Part shown: piece after piece, positions 11,653 to 22,700 of the stretch
Numbering within the stretch: the stretch's first letter is position 1
How the letters are laid out: each line of letters starts with the position of its first letter
From: Galbula dea
Lineage: Eukaryota; Chordata; Aves; Piciformes; Galbulidae
DNA length: 64,000 bases
Reading direction: 5' to 3'
Assembly (NCBI GenBank): GCA_013399015.1
Contig: VWZX01006203.1
Coordinates: forward strand, 1,638,984 to 1,702,983
Notes under the pieces: generated by a model
What the model was told of the DNA's origin: nothing
The model's database searches: none
What the model saw: the letters and a program-made list of their open reading frames with translations, nothing else
Made by a program: the position numbers and the translations under genes

Positions 11653-13399
11653 TACCAACTGAGGCAGCATGTGTCACTTCATGGAGCTGCACTGCCCTGG
11701 GTGGCTCCTCTTTAGTTCTCCTCCAACAAGATGACATCTGTAAAACATCACTTGGTTTGTTCTGTTCAGAGGAGGGCCACAGGCTTTGATTTGTTTGCCT
11801 GTGCAGAATCAGTAGGTAAAGGCAAACTTCTCTCAGGTTTCCTACTGCCTGGGCATTCTTTTCTTCCCTTCTTGTCCCAGGATTTGCCTCCACAGAAGGT
11901 GCTGCACAAAACCACATCTGTATTGTGAACATTGCCAGACCACACAGGCAACGTTGGAGCTGGAACAGTACAGCCTGTGCTGGAACAGCCTTACCATAGC
12001 AGAACTACAGAGCAGTGCCACAGACAACAAACCATCTCAAGCAGTTAATTCAGCCCTGAATTCCCTCTGCAGTAAGATGTCATTCTTTAACTGCTTCAGC
12101 AAAGCCTCATTCTGCCACCCACAAGTCATGTTACACCAAAAGAAGGTGGAGCAGCTGCCTCCAAATTAGTATAACAGGGATTGTTCTCCTGCTATCACAT
12201 CATGGATCTCATCCAGATGCTTAAACTCTCTTCCTGCCCCAGAACAAGGCAGTGACACCTCAACTGCATCATGACCTCACTTCTTCCCTGAACAGTGCAT
12301 GGTAATTGTCTGGAAGACTCTTCACTGGCTTGCTCCAAACCTGGTTTATCAGCTTGGACTATCCCAGGTCAATGACCAGCCCCACATCAGGGTCCGTTTG
12401 GTCCCTGGGCTAACCTAGAATCCCAAAAACCTTCAGGATACATTTGGAATAAGCTACTGAAAGTCCAAAAGTGATGAGAAGAGATGTGGGTCTGCCAGTC
12501 TCTCTGTTCCAGTGGCCACTGACAAAGGGCCCACAGCCTGTGGAGGCAGATCCCTCTCCCATCACAAGACCAGTGCAGCCTTCAGCATCCTCAGAAGAAA
12601 CACAAGCAGCAGACGTCTCTGTGTCTTGGGCTGTCTGGCAGAAGATCATTCTGTGTCTCTTGGGAGTTGCATCATTATTTTGTCCTCTTGCAAAGATTAT
12701 TAATATTTCAAGGTCAGGGGAAATAGATTTTTCCTTTTTCTCCTTCTGGCTCATGATCAGACTCTGCTTGTCAGGGTCGTGTGCGAGTCACCATCACTCT
12801 CTGTTCTGAGTTAGTCTATCAGCTGATGTCATTGTTTGGCCACAGGAACCTGAATGTCTTCAGTCCATAGCCTGCAGGGTCTCTTTTCCAGTTCAGTGTA
12901 ATGAGAGAAGGAACCAAAAGCCAGCAGCAAATCTGTTTCCTTTTAACACACAGAGATTCAAGCTAATAGTTTAGCTCTTACTACTTTGCCTTCCCTGGGA
13001 GGTGCAGAACATTCTCTTTCTTCTCAGCTCTCTGCCTGGTGCCAGCTGTGAACTAACAGTAGAAGCAAATTTTCCTCAGTGCCAACACCTAGATGAGTTA
13101 TTCCCTTGAAAAAGGCCATTTGTGGCTGATGTCTGACATGGTGCAGGAGGTGGATGTTGGCCTCAGAGCTCTAGTGCAGCTGGTGAGGAGCCAGGGACTC
13201 TGCCAGGAAAGGTGCTGGTGTTTGCTGACACCACTCCCAAGAGCCTTTATTTTTGATACATGTTCAAGACTTTTCCAGAGAGGAGGAATGAAAAGCCTGA
13301 AGGAACAAAATGACAATCAAACTTCAGTCCCTGAATAGCAGAGGTTTAGCAGTGTGGCCTGTGCTGCTCCCTGCAACAAAAATCTGTGGGAGTAATTGA
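11653..13399. other. Intergenic sequence, no gene seen
   Basis: Unique-looking, moderately AT-rich sequence. I found no exon, RNA gene or repeat that I can support. Confidence 0.45.
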
Positions 13400-13790
13400 A
13401 TGTCCAGGGCTCTGGCAGCCTCACACTGAAAAAAGGTCTTCTCCCTTTCAGCTGGAACCTCCTGGCTTCCAGTTGGTGCCCAGTGCCCCTTGGCCTGGCC
13501 CTGGGCACCACTGAGCAGAGTCTGGCCCCAGCCTCTTGCCCCCAGCCTTCAGCTCTTGCTGGGCATTGAGCAGCTCCCCTCTGGGGCTGCTCTTCTCCAG
13601 GCTCAGCAGCCCCAGGGCTCTCAGCCTTTCCTCCTGCCAGAGCTGCTCCAGTGCCCTCAGCATCTTCCTAGCCTCCAATGGACTCTCTCCAGTAGTTCCT
13701 TGTCTCTCTGGACCTGGGGAGCCCAGAACTGGAGCCAGGAACCCAGCAGTGGCCTGACTAGGGTGGAGTAAAGGGGGAGGAGAACCTCCC
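13400..13790 (-). mobile_element. CR1: CR1 LINE fragment, inverted partner of the 3.7-4.6 kb copy
   Basis: On the minus strand the ORF2 tail can be read as 'MLRALEQLWQEERLRALGLL', then 'LLNAQQELKAGGKRLGPDSA' and 'WCPGPGQGALGTNWKPGG'. It is almost identical to the plus-strand copy 9 kb to the left. Truncated at both ends and not functional. Confidence 0.9.
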
Positions 13791-14230
13791 TGGACCTTCT
13801 GCTGGTCACCCATGTAATAAGGCAGATGCTGTGAGGGCAGATATTGCACTACTGGCATTGGAAGGACATGTCCTCACAAGGTAAGAGTAAAGACTGTTAT
13901 GAATATGGACCATGAGCATGCAACAATATTTACAGCCCCATGACCTTTCTTGCTTGTGTCAGAGAAATAGAAATGTAAAAATACTGCTAGGAACATCTGC
14001 AGACCCCAAAATTGGACAAGGATAAGGACAGGGCCATCGACAGGAGCCAGCTGAGCCCCAGAGGCTGTAAAACAGCTACAGAGCTGATCAAAGGACTGAA
14101 GGAAGTCTCTGGCCACAGGGCTGGTGAGGCTGAGCTCCACAGTTTGTCAAAACAAAAGGAAGTCTGAGAGATAAATTGGTTGCCAGGCATGAATATCACT
14201 AGGAGAAGGAGGGATGTGGGGTAGAAAGGA
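13791..14230. other. Intergenic sequence between two CR1 copies
   Basis: About 440 bp with no recognised feature. Confidence 0.4.
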
Positions 14231-14450
14231 GTTACAGAACTATCAGGGTTGGAAGAGACCTCTAAGATCATCAAGTCCAACCATCAACCTAGCACTGTCA
14301 TCTAAAGCCATGTCCCTAAGACTAAACCAAGTCCCTAAATCCTTCCTCTAGATGCTTTTTAAAGACCTTCAGGGTCTGTGACTCCACCACCTGCCTGGGC
14401 AGCCTGGGCCAGTGTCTGGTGTTCTCCATCAGTAGGGGAACACCCATCAC
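14231..14450 (-). mobile_element. CR1: CR1 LINE fragment (3' end)
   Basis: The inverted CR1 tail 'actatcagggttggaagaga' is followed by 'atcatcaagtccaaccatca', 'tctagatgctttttaaagac', 'gactccaccacctgcctggg' and 'cagcctgggccagtgtctgg'. Confidence 0.85.
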
Positions 14451-15409
14451 CAGCTGATGCCAAGGTCTGATGGCTGCAGAGTAGAAACAAGGAGAAGCTT
14501 TTTAGCAGGGATGGTGATTTGCCATTGCAAGAGCTGCCAAGGAAGTCCTGGATCCCCCAGTCCTTGATGCCTCTGGAGAGAGTCTGGATGTCTTGGAGGA
14601 GGAAATGAACTGGTTAAATTGAGCAAATAGGCTCAGTACCAGGATAAATAGGTGAAATTCAGTAATCCCTGATACATATGAGGTCACTCCAGATGATCTA
14701 ATGTCCCTTCCAGCCTCTGGCTCTAGGAGGCTGTATCACCATGCAGATGTCATCACACCTGTATGGGTAACATCTTCCCAGTCCCCCCTTCCCAGGCTGT
14801 TCATCCACATAAAAACCAGAACTAGAGCATTGACAATTTCAGCTAAAAATACCTGAGTGCCCATTTCCCCTGGGTTTCCTCCTCTGAACACCTTGCCATG
14901 GGCATTCCTGCCCAAATCTGTGCTCCAAACTTCCTGACTCACCAAAACTGCTGTTGTATCTACACCAGCTTTGCTCACTAGGTGTTCTGGAGCAAGCAGT
15001 GGAGCCCATCAGTGCTCATGAGCATCCCTCTAGAGTAGCACAGAGCAGGGAGCTGAACAGGCAGATTACCAGCAAGTTACTTTTGGCCACATCTTGTGCC
15101 TCAATGGCTTCAGACAGATTGAAGACCTCTGGTAAAGACCTGAAATTCTTAGCTTGTGCTACTGAAGAGTTCACAGTGAGCTCCACTGGTTTTTGAGAGT
15201 CAGCCTCCTCATTTAAGAAAGAAGATTGCATGTGTGTGCATTGCAGCAGAGGTCTGAGATACTTCCAAAGCTACCATACATGGTCCATCCCACCTGGCCT
15301 CAACAAAAAGCTGAACTCTGAACCAGCCTGATGCAACTTGGAGCCATTCTCACCCATCCCATCAGTGGCTCCCAAGCAGAAGAGCTCAGCAGCTTTCTCT
15401 CTACATCTC
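14451..15409. other. Intergenic; possible old CR1-like tail near 14500-14735
   Basis: From 14500 to 14735 the text 'tgccattgcaagagctgcc' to 'gatctaatgtcccttccagc' faintly resembles a CR1-family 3' end in plus orientation. It is too diverged to assign firmly. Nothing else is recognised. Confidence 0.35.
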
Positions 15410-15640
15410 CTCCTTAGGAAGTGAGTGATGAGGTCACCCCTTAGCCTCCTTTCCTCCAAAGGACACAAACCCAGAGTGTTCAGCTACTCTTCATAGGACA
15501 TCCCTTCCAGTCCTTCATCAGCTTGGTTGGCCTCCTCTGGACATCTACTGGGTGGTGGAGACCCCAGAGACCTGCTGATTCTGCTGTATGTCCCAGCAGG
15601 AGGTGAGGGTGATGTGCTCCAGCCACCAATGCACATGGGA
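15410..15640 (-). mobile_element. CR1: CR1 LINE internal fragment
   Basis: It reads as inverted CR1: 'gtgatgaggtcacccctta', 'gcctcctttcctccaaagg', 'tcataggacatcccttcca', 'cttggttggcctcctctgg'. The 3' terminus is missing. A diverged copy. Confidence 0.65.
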
Positions 15641-17754
15641 GGCATCTCTGTGCCTCCCTGGATGAGGCCACGCTGGACAGGATTGCTCCAGGTTCACATG
15701 AGCCTTAAGGGACACCTCCAGGGGAGATTCTCAATCCAGAGCAAGAATTCAGTCTTTCTGCAAGGAGCCAGAGGACCCTTTTCTCCTCTTTTAATTCACC
15801 CTGGAATCTTCTCCTTCCCTGTTCCCTTTCAGCCCAGTCTCTTGGGTTTCTGTGCCTGCCTCTGGGTGGACATAAGCAAGGCAACTCTGCAGGAACTTTC
15901 TGTCTGTCCTGCAGCTGCATATCACCCAACATCTGCAGGGTTTCCTGGTCCTACTCACAGGAGACATGAGTTCATCCAGGCTCCCTCCAGCTAATCACTA
16001 ACAGGCATGGAAAAAAACCCCTCACACACCAGAGGAGAACATAAACATCCATGTGATGTGCACAAGCAGCTTATGGAGACAGGACTATGGGAAACACATG
16101 GTTCCAGTTTAAGAAATACTCTTACATTTCCAGGCCTTTTCTTTTTCTGGGTTTGTTTTTTTTCCCCTTTCTTTCTGGTTTTTTTTCTTCTTATGGCTTG
16201 TTTCTGAGCTGTGAAGAGCACTGCTTGTTTTGCTGTTATTATTGTGTTTTCTGAAGACAATCCCATGTCCATAGCCACAGACAGCAGATATTTTGGTGGG
16301 GAAGATAAACTGCTGGCAAGAGCTCTTGGCTCCTGCCCAGGTCTCTATTAACTCCTTCTGGGATTGCTCAGGGTCTGACAGCCAGGGATGGGCAACAATG
16401 GAGTGGTCAAGAAGCTCCAGATGCTCTGAAATGGTTTATCTAATCTTCCTGCTTAAACAGTTTCAGCTCTGAGAGCTAGACTCTTCCAAAGTCCTCTTCC
16501 TGCTCACAAGGAATCTCCTGACAGCCTTTGGTGCTCAGGCTCTTGGCTTCAGGGTTTGCTGCAGGTTTGTCTTCTTGGCCAAGACAAAAGGAGGGCATAT
16601 GTAGCCCCCCAAAAGGCCTCAAATAAATCAATAAATAGCTCAATAATACATAGCTCAAAACTCTCTCTGAGCACCAGCCTCAGTGAGCCAGTGTTTGAGC
16701 CAATGTGAGTGTGGATGGAGGAGAAGAAGGGGCAAAAGAGGAACTCTTCTCCTTAGACAAGCATCTGTGAGCTCACTAAGCCTCTGTAGTCACAGGGATG
16801 AAGGTTGAGAGGACAAACTGACACAAGGCAGGACCTCATGTGGGGCTTGGACTCAACCTGCCTGAGCTTCAGCATGGGGCACATGGTGTCTCCAGGTGTG
16901 ACAGTGGTTCTGCTCTCTCATCCAACACACTGCACCCCCCCCCCCAGAACCTTTCTCCTCTACAGGTGTCTGACTTTATTGCAGGCATGGGCCAGGACCA
17001 GGTTCCTCTGAGTGGGCTCCTGGGTACCTGGAGATAGTTCTGGGAGTGGGAAGCTGACAGAAAGACAAGCAGAGGCCAGTTCAGTTAGCTGGATGAGCCA
17101 GAGCCCCCAGGAAGGCAGCTATAGACACAGGCTTGCCCCAGTCCACCTTGATCACAAGGCTCAAGGTGATCAAGCCTCCTCTTCTCCACAGGAGAGAAGA
17201 TGCCCCTTGACACACCAGAAGATACCTGGCAGCTCTGCCAGGGACCCCAGGCAGCCTATTTCAGATCCTTTCCTTTATCAGCTGTGAGCTGCAGGTGACA
17301 CAAATGCATGGACTGGTTTTCTGGGGTGAAGGGAGCTCAGCATGCTGAGGATGCTCAGGATGGCTATGGGGGTACAAAGGCACAAGCCTGGCCTGTTCCT
17401 CCTCCTTCCATTCTGACCATGCTGTGTTTGCCAGCCTCCTCCATCCCAGCAGCATTGTTTCCACTTCAAAAGCCTCCCCAAACACAAGCCAGCCTGCCTG
17501 AGCCCTGGCCTACAGCAGAGTGTAAACAGGCAGACCTCCTCCCAGGCTGTGCTAGGAGGCCAATTTGGGAAGATATCCCAGGGATAAGGAATCCTGCCTG
17601 GGGGTTAAAACATCCATGGCTGGAGGGGTGGAATCCCAGAGAAGTCACCTTCTCTGAAAGGCTCTGCTGCTCTGAACACTGAAGCACAAAACAATTGTGT
17701 TTCTGGGGTGAGGTTAGACAAGAGTGATCAGCCAAGGACTGTGGGCAGTTTGGG
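15641..17754. other. Intergenic sequence, no gene seen
   Basis: It holds a pyrimidine-rich patch at 16130-16200 and an 11-base C run at 16935-16945. No coding or RNA feature is recognised. Confidence 0.45.
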
Positions 17755-18243
17755 CACCACCACATAGGGAGGACATGAAGCTGTTGGAGAGCATCCAAAG
17801 GAGGCCAGAAGATGGGGAAGGGTCTTGAGGGGAAGCTGTGTGAGATGCTGCTGAAGTCACTTGGTTTCTTCAGCCTGGAGAAGAGCAGACTGAAGGGAGA
17901 CCTCATTGTGGTCTCCAGCTTCCTCATCAGAGGAAGGAGAGGGGCAGGAGCTGATCTCTTTTCTCTGCTGAGCAGCAACAGGACCAAGGGAGTGGCATGA
18001 AGCTGTGCCAGGAGAGGGTTAGGTTGGATGTTAGGGGAAGGTTCTTCACCCAGAAGCAGCACTGGAACAGGATCCTTAGGGAAGTAGTCACAGCACCAAG
18101 CCTGTCAGCATTCCAGAAGCATCTGGACAATGCTCCTAGAGACATGGTGTGATTTTTGGGGTTGTCCTGTGCAGAGACAGGAGTTGGACTCTAGGATCCT
18201 TGTGGGTCCCTTCCAAATCAGGACATTTTGTGATTCTAAGAGT
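17755..18243 (+). mobile_element. CR1: CR1 LINE fragment (3' end)
   Basis: CR1 landmarks in order: 'ttggagagcatccaaaggag', 'ggggaagggtcttgagggg', 'cagcctggagaagagcagac', 'tgaagggagacctcattgtg', 'gggttaggttggatgttag', 'ccttccaaatcaggacattt' and a terminal 'tgattctaag'. A complete 3' terminus of a subfamily distinct from the young copies. Confidence 0.88.
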
Positions 18244-21200
18244 CTGTAGACAAAGACCAAAAGGGGAAAGCAGTATTACTCAGTGGAGTAGGACCATGGG
18301 ACAGAGGCTCAGTGGCTTTACACATCACCAGCACAACAGAAGAAGGCATAGAGAGGGGGCAGAGCCCCACATACAGCTGATCCCAGATTCCTGACTACCC
18401 CTCCTTGCCATTCCTTCCTTTGCAGCCAGCCTGCCACCGTGCCCTGGGGTTCCAGCTGCTTGCTGAAGTGGATGAGCACCAGCAATCAGCAGCAAGAAAG
18501 AAGGAAAACTCAAGTTAGATCTAATCCCAGGGCTTCAGGAGTGTCTGAATCAGCTCTGCCAGGGGCTTCTGGAGCATCATAGGTTACTTCTTCACAGTAA
18601 AGGCTGAATCCACTTCCAAACCATTTACTTGTGGCTGTATGCTGCTTGGGGAAAGGAATCATCTCAGGCAAAAAGCAAACAGAACAGCATGAATTTAATC
18701 TTTCCCAGTGGGTGGATGGAACCTGGCCTAACACAAAGAGAATACTCAGATGCCAAAATTATTCTCAGAGATTTCTGCCATTCCACTGTGTGCATCCTCT
18801 GCAAGACCTTTCACCCCCACCAGCCTTGTTCTGCTCCCTGTTTTATTATCTTGGCAAATGAATCAGCTGGAATTACTTATGTTTTCCCCATCACTAAAAA
18901 GAAATGCCCTGGAACACACCCCAAATGCTCAGCACTGGGTCTGCCCAAGTTCAAAGGCAGAAAAATCCCTCAATAAACACCCCTAAGGCTGTAGGAGCTA
19001 GAAGAGGACTCGGGTCCCATCCCAGCTCTGTTGATTCCTTTGGTATTCCACTGTGCTGCATCACCTCCAGTACTCACTGGGCTGGGAGATCCAACCCTCT
19101 CCTACTGTGTTCCCTTCAGAGCTGAGCCCCAAGCTCTCCCCCTTTGCTCTGCCCTCCCATCTTGGACAGTACTATGTTTATTTTGGTCCTAACTCATTTT
19201 CTGTTGGCTGCAGGGGAAGAGGTTTAGTTGAATGAGAGAGAAGGGGATAAAGAGAGGAAAGAACACAGGTTCAGTGAGGGGCAGTGGTCTCCTAGCCCTA
19301 AAGATCACATCCTGAGCTGCTGTGCCACACTGCCACCCTGAGAGACCACAGGCAATCTCCTGGGGAAATGAGGCTTTGCCAGTTTCACCAAAACCAGGAG
19401 GATTCTGCTCACTTCCTAGAACATTCCTGGAACTGAGGAGAGCAGAGGTGCAGGGCTCCAAAGCCCTCACGTTCCACGTGGAGAGCTGCCAGGGCGCTGA
19501 GCTCAGGGCTGTGCTCCCAGCCCACGGCTGCTTCCAAGCTCTTGGCCTCTGCCCCACGCAGCTCCTTTGGATCTGTTGCAGTGAGTCTGAGCCACTGCTC
19601 CCTCAGTGCTAGGGAGAGAACCCAGGAGTCCTGCTTGCCTTCCAACTGGCCACTCCACATGGCAAGCTGCGATGCGTAGCCAGTCCCTTCACAGCTCAGC
19701 TGGAGAAGGGCTCAAGGAGCAGCAGCCACAGGTATTGCTGCTCCACAGAGCCTGCAGTGGTGCAGGGACAGGGTTGAGATGGTTGCTCCTGATCCATCTT
19801 GACTTCAGTTTGAAATAACCCTGGCTTTAATAACTCACACAGGAGAGCACATCCTGTTGTGTGTATTGGGAACAGGAGAAACAGGACAGAGAGAACTCCC
19901 AGCCCAACGCAGCAAGATGTGCTCTGCACTTCAGCTGCTCTGTCAGCAGGCTTGGAGAAGCTGCTGCTGTCATAGAAAATGGGCAGGTAGGAGACTTGTT
20001 CTGTGCCAGTTTGGGTGTAGAAGGACTGGCAGTGTCTATCCAAGGTGTAACAAGCTGGTGAAAAACATATTCTAGGGTCAGTGTCTCCCCTCCTTTGCCA
20101 TTTGCACATCTCTTGTATTGCTGTGCTGGGTTTCAGCTCCTGCAGTTTACACTTAGCCACTGCACAGCCTCCTTCCCTTTCCTGAAGCCAGCTGGTTGGA
20201 AATGTCCAGCTCTGGGCACCTCTGCCAAGCCTGCAACAAGATAGAGCAGCTTGGGAAGAACTGCAGCCCTGGGCAGGAGCAGAGCACCTGAGAGAATCTG
20301 ACCACTGTAGCTACTCTTCACAAAGCAAAGGAGGCTCTAGAAGAACATCAGGGAATGAAACCAGCCTGACAAAGCCATTGAATTGCCTTCATTTCCAGAG
20401 TAAGAGCTTAGAAGGGACAAAATGCATTGAAGAGTTCTCTCTCTCTCCACTTCATTAGTGTTTGATATGGTTCCTAGCCTCAGAGGGAAACCAGAGAAAC
20501 ATCTAGTTAGTGTAGGATGGATATGAAGGAAATTAAAAGTGAACACAGAGTGACTGGGAATGGCTCAGAGTTCTGCCAGGAGAGGGAACTGGGACAATCA
20601 CACTGCTGAAGGGATCAGAGGATCTCCAGGGTTTCAGGTTCACAGGTAACAGAGCAACCAAAATCCAGTTGAGCCTAGTGACTGGCTTGGAAATCTCCCA
20701 GGAATCTCTGGTTTCTGGCAAGCTGGAAATAAAACAAACCATTCTGATGGTATTTAGCCTCTGTGCTCAGACAAAACTGAGCAGCAAGAGAGCCTGAATT
20801 TGGTATTTGCACAGCAGAAGGGTTTCACAGCCCAAGAACATTGCATTTCTGGTCAGAGCTGATGCCAGCTCTTGGATTATTTATTCTGATGCAAATTATC
20901 TATTCCAGCTACTGTGCTGACAGGCTCAGTTATTCCCTAAAAGGAAAGGTTGGAATCAAACTCAGGCTGACCCATGGAGAGAGTACTCAGAACACATGAA
21001 AAGCACAAAAAACTGAGTGTACCCAGTACAGGCCAGAGAAATGGGAGAAGGTGGAGGTCAGAAAAACTGGGGAAGTGATGCCCACTGACCAGGAATCTCC
21101 CTCTGACAATAAACCTGACAGCACTCACCAGCCACATGGCCAGGACTGCCTGAAACCACCAGCTGGCCACTGCTAAGGACCTGTCAGATCTGGAAGAAGC

Positions 21201-21285
21201 AATAACATGAGCAGCACATCTCTTCTGCCTGACTTGTTGCCTTGCTTCCTCCTCAGTTCCAGGTCATCTTTTGATTGACAATTTG
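18244..21285. other. Intergenic sequence, no gene seen
   Basis: Three kilobases of unique-looking sequence. I examined open frames on both strands and found none with recognisable domains or splice-flanked exons. No tRNA- or snRNA-like element was noticed. Confidence 0.45.
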
Positions 21286-21322
21286 TCCTGATTTGGGCTG
21301 GGATAAAGTTCATTTGCTTCAT
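21286..21322 (+). mobile_element. Possible short ERVL-type LTR 5' fragment
   Basis: 'gtcctgatttgggctgggat' followed by 'aaagttcatttgcttcata' resembles the opening of the avian ERVL LTR, whose more complete copy is at 31.56 kb. It stops exactly where an inverted CR1 begins, at a shared 'catag'. It is too short to be certain. Confidence 0.45.
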
Positions 21323-21560
21323 AGAATCATTTCAGTTAGAAAAGGTCTCAAGTCCAACCATTAACCTAACACTGCCAGGTCACCACTAACCCATGGCCTC
21401 AGCACCACATCTCCAAGGCTTTGCAATCCCTCCAGGGATGGTGACTCCACCACTGCCCTGGGCAGCCTGGACCAGGCCTTGACAACCCTTTTGGGGAAGA
21501 AATTGTTTCTAATGTCCAACCTAAACCTGGCCACTGCTACCCCAGCATCAGGGCTGGGCA
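21319..21560 (-). mobile_element. CR1: CR1 LINE fragment (3' end)
   Basis: The inverted CR1 terminus 'catagaatcatttcagttag' continues into 'aagtccaaccattaacctaa', 'ccatggcctcagcaccacat', 'gcagcctggaccaggccttg' and 'acccttttggggaagaaatt'. It belongs to the young subfamily and is 5'-truncated. Confidence 0.9.
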
Positions 21561-22224
21561 TTTTGTGTGTCATAAGCAGCCACCAACACTCCTTGGGTCT
21601 TCTCTGGTATTTCTAAACTCTATTTTAACTCCAATTCCTGGTTTCCCCACAGGGAACATTTTTAAAGAGGCATGATGTGGGGAATGGGGAGAAGATCACC
21701 TCCATCAGGCTGGATTTCACATGGTTAATCTATGCCTGTGGCCTTGCTTTTACCTCTAATAACACTGGTTCAAGTATCAACTGCCTCACAACCTAAAGTC
21801 AACAAGCTCTGGCTTTGCTCTCAGGCTAATGGGCCATGCAGTTCCTGATGTTTCTTGTGTAAAGTCACTCTTCCAGACTTCTCCTGCCTGTGATCCATGC
21901 TGTGCACACCTGCATATCCCAAAGTTACACAAACCATTGGAGTTCTTGCATATCTGCCAATGTTGCACTTTGTCTGGCACTGTCAGCCACAACATGAGCC
22001 AGCCCAAAGGGCCTTGGAGCCATAGCTAGCCATGCTGGTGTTACCCACCATGGAAACCAGAGTGCTGCCCACCCTTTTGAAACCTTCCTGGCCATGGAAA
22101 GTTTCCTTTGCATCCCCAGCAGCCTGGCCAGCAGGGCAGGGAGGGGATTCTGCCTCTGCTCTGCTCTGGGGATACCTCAGCTGCAGTGCTGGGGCAGCTC
22201 TGGAGTCCTCAGCACAGACATGGA
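21561..22224. other. Intergenic sequence between CR1 copies
   Basis: No recognised feature. Confidence 0.4.
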
Positions 22225-22700
22225 CCTGGGGGAGAAGTTCCAGAGGAAGCCCCAGCTGTAATCCAAGGACTGGAAGCTCTCTGCTGTGAGGACAGGCTGC
22301 AAGAATTGGGGTTGTTGAGCCTGGAGAAGAGAAAGCTCCAGGGAGACCTTCCTGCAGCCTTGCAGGACTGAAAAGGCCCTGCAGGAAAGCTGGGGAGAGA
22401 CTCTTGACCAGGCAGTGTAGTGATGGGCTGAGGAGTACTAGCTTCACACTGAAAGAAGGAGAATTAGATGAGCTATTAGGAAGAAATTCCTGACTGTGAG
22501 GGTGGTGAGAGAGTGGAACAGGCTGCCCAGAGATGTTGTGGATATCCCATCCCTGAAAGCATTCAAGACCCCATTGGAGGGAGCTGTGAGCAACCTTATC
22601 CAGTGGCAGGTGTCCCTGCCTATGGCAGAGGGGTTGGAATGAGATGATCTTTAAGGTCCCTTCCATCCCAAACCAGTCTATTATTCCATGATGATTCTAT
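22225..22700 (+). mobile_element. CR1: CR1 LINE fragment (3' end)
   Basis: 'gctgcaagaattggggttgt', 'tgagcctggagaagagaaag', 'agggagaccttcctgcagcc', 'tgagagagtggaacaggctg', 'atctttaaggtcccttccat' and a terminal 'ccatgatgattctatgaatt' show a plus-strand CR1 3' end. It is the same subfamily as the inverted copy at 33.28 kb. Confidence 0.9.
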
